A DNA stretch of 5,744 nt, taken from assembly GCA_027083045.1 (NCBI GenBank), contig JALWQP010000070.1, positions 1 to 5,744 of the forward strand. Direction: 5' to 3'. The position numbers and the translations under genes were made by a program. Under the pieces are notes generated by a model that saw only the letters and a list, made by a program, of their open reading frames with translations, ran no database searches and had not been told where the DNA came from. Positions 5,613 through 5,744 of the stretch are shown piece by piece; within the stretch, counting starts at the first letter, position 1, and each line of letters opens with the position of its first letter. This DNA comes from Desulfurococcales archaeon (GTDB taxonomy: Archaea > Thermoproteota > Thermoprotei_A > Sulfolobales > Desulfurococcaceae).

Positions 5613-5668
5613 ATGATGAATCCACGGGAATGACCCAAGCAGGGGATGAATACACCTGTCTCAGCTGA
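5613..5668 (+). ncRNA. Candidate C/D box guide RNA
   Basis: Fourteen bases after the zinc ribbon stop lies ATGATGA (5613-5619), a perfect C box (RTGATGA). A C'-like GGGATGA (5643-5649, one mismatch) and a perfect D box CTGA (5665-5668) follow, with ATGA (5630-5633) as a degenerate D' box. The total of 56 bases is a normal archaeal length. Such RNAs direct 2'-O-methylation of rRNA or tRNA with L7Ae, Nop5 and fibrillarin. The possible guides are about 5620-5629 and 5650-5664. Weak points are the D'-C' spacing of nine bases (3-5 is more usual), the poor D' box, a 15-base second guide space and only a minimal terminal stem (GA 5610-5611 with TC 5669-5670). No target is assigned. Confidence 0.38.
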
Positions 5669-5698
5669 TCTTAAATAATCATTTCAGTAAATACAGGA

Positions 5699-5738
5699 AT
5701 TAACACCGTAGATATAAGTGATATATAGTAGTGTTAAT
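5699..5738. repeat. 8-bp inverted repeat near the window end
   Basis: ATTAACAC (5699-5706) and GTGTTAAT (5731-5738) are exact reverse complements around a 24-base AT-rich middle that itself contains GATATA twice (5711-5716 and 5720-5725). It could be a hairpin, a paired operator around a promoter (the GATATATA at 5720-5727 is TATA-like) for a gene beyond the window, or chance in AT-rich DNA. The window ends seven bases later, so its gene context is not visible. Confidence 0.3.
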
Positions 5739-5744
5739 GCCTAA

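Noticed and set aside
5650..5664. The D-box guide of the RNA candidate complements CUGAGACAGGUG, close to the well-known bacterial 16S stretch GAGACAGGUGCUGCAUGG
   Set aside because: From memory, archaeal 16S reads GAGAGGWGGUGCAUGG here, which breaks the pairing after six bases, so I do not claim this target without the host's own rRNA.

Overview
The window looks like chromosomal DNA from a hyperthermophilic crenarchaeon, probably of the Desulfurococcales (Staphylothermus-like); this placement is inferred. The support is an archaeal RadA recombinase, a threonyl-tRNA synthetase of archaeal architecture, an archaeal-type A24 prepilin peptidase, heavy use of ATA and AGA/AGG codons, GGTG-type ribosome binding sites, TTG starts and TATA-like promoters. 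I see no phage, IS element, CRISPR array, tRNA or rRNA gene. Most of the window is ordinary core genome with a few less familiar small genes.

Layout: (1) 1-168 is the C-terminal end of an ABC transporter ATPase. (2) 169-506 is a non-coding stretch with a palindromic TATA-like element and a 10-bp inverted repeat, one arm of which covers the start codon of the next gene. (3) 507-1307 is a membrane aspartic peptidase of the prepilin/preflagellin peptidase type. (4) radA lies on the minus strand at 2310-1357, convergent with the peptidase. (5) Divergent from radA, a small protein with a possible SecB-like fold (2475-2909) is followed after 29 bases by thrS (2939-4783). Both start with TTG behind a G-rich ribosome binding site and probably share a transcript. 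(6) After a T-rich stretch come an ASCH-domain protein with a probable C-terminal helix-turn-helix region (4839-5450) and a 50-residue zinc ribbon protein (5447-5599), joined by an ATGA stop/start overlap. (7) The last 145 bases hold a candidate C/D box guide RNA (5613-5668) and an 8-bp inverted repeat (5699-5738).

Working picture: the 2475-5599 stretch is a same-strand run with a translation and RNA theme: ThrRS with its own editing domain, an ASCH protein (a fold related to PUA RNA-binding domains), a zinc ribbon and perhaps a rRNA/tRNA methylation guide. RadA and the prepilin peptidase are separate transcription units. The leads most worth following are the possible SecB-like protein, the ASCH/zinc-ribbon coupled pair, the C/D RNA candidate and the leader hairpin of the peptidase gene. 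None of them amounts to a demonstrated new system.
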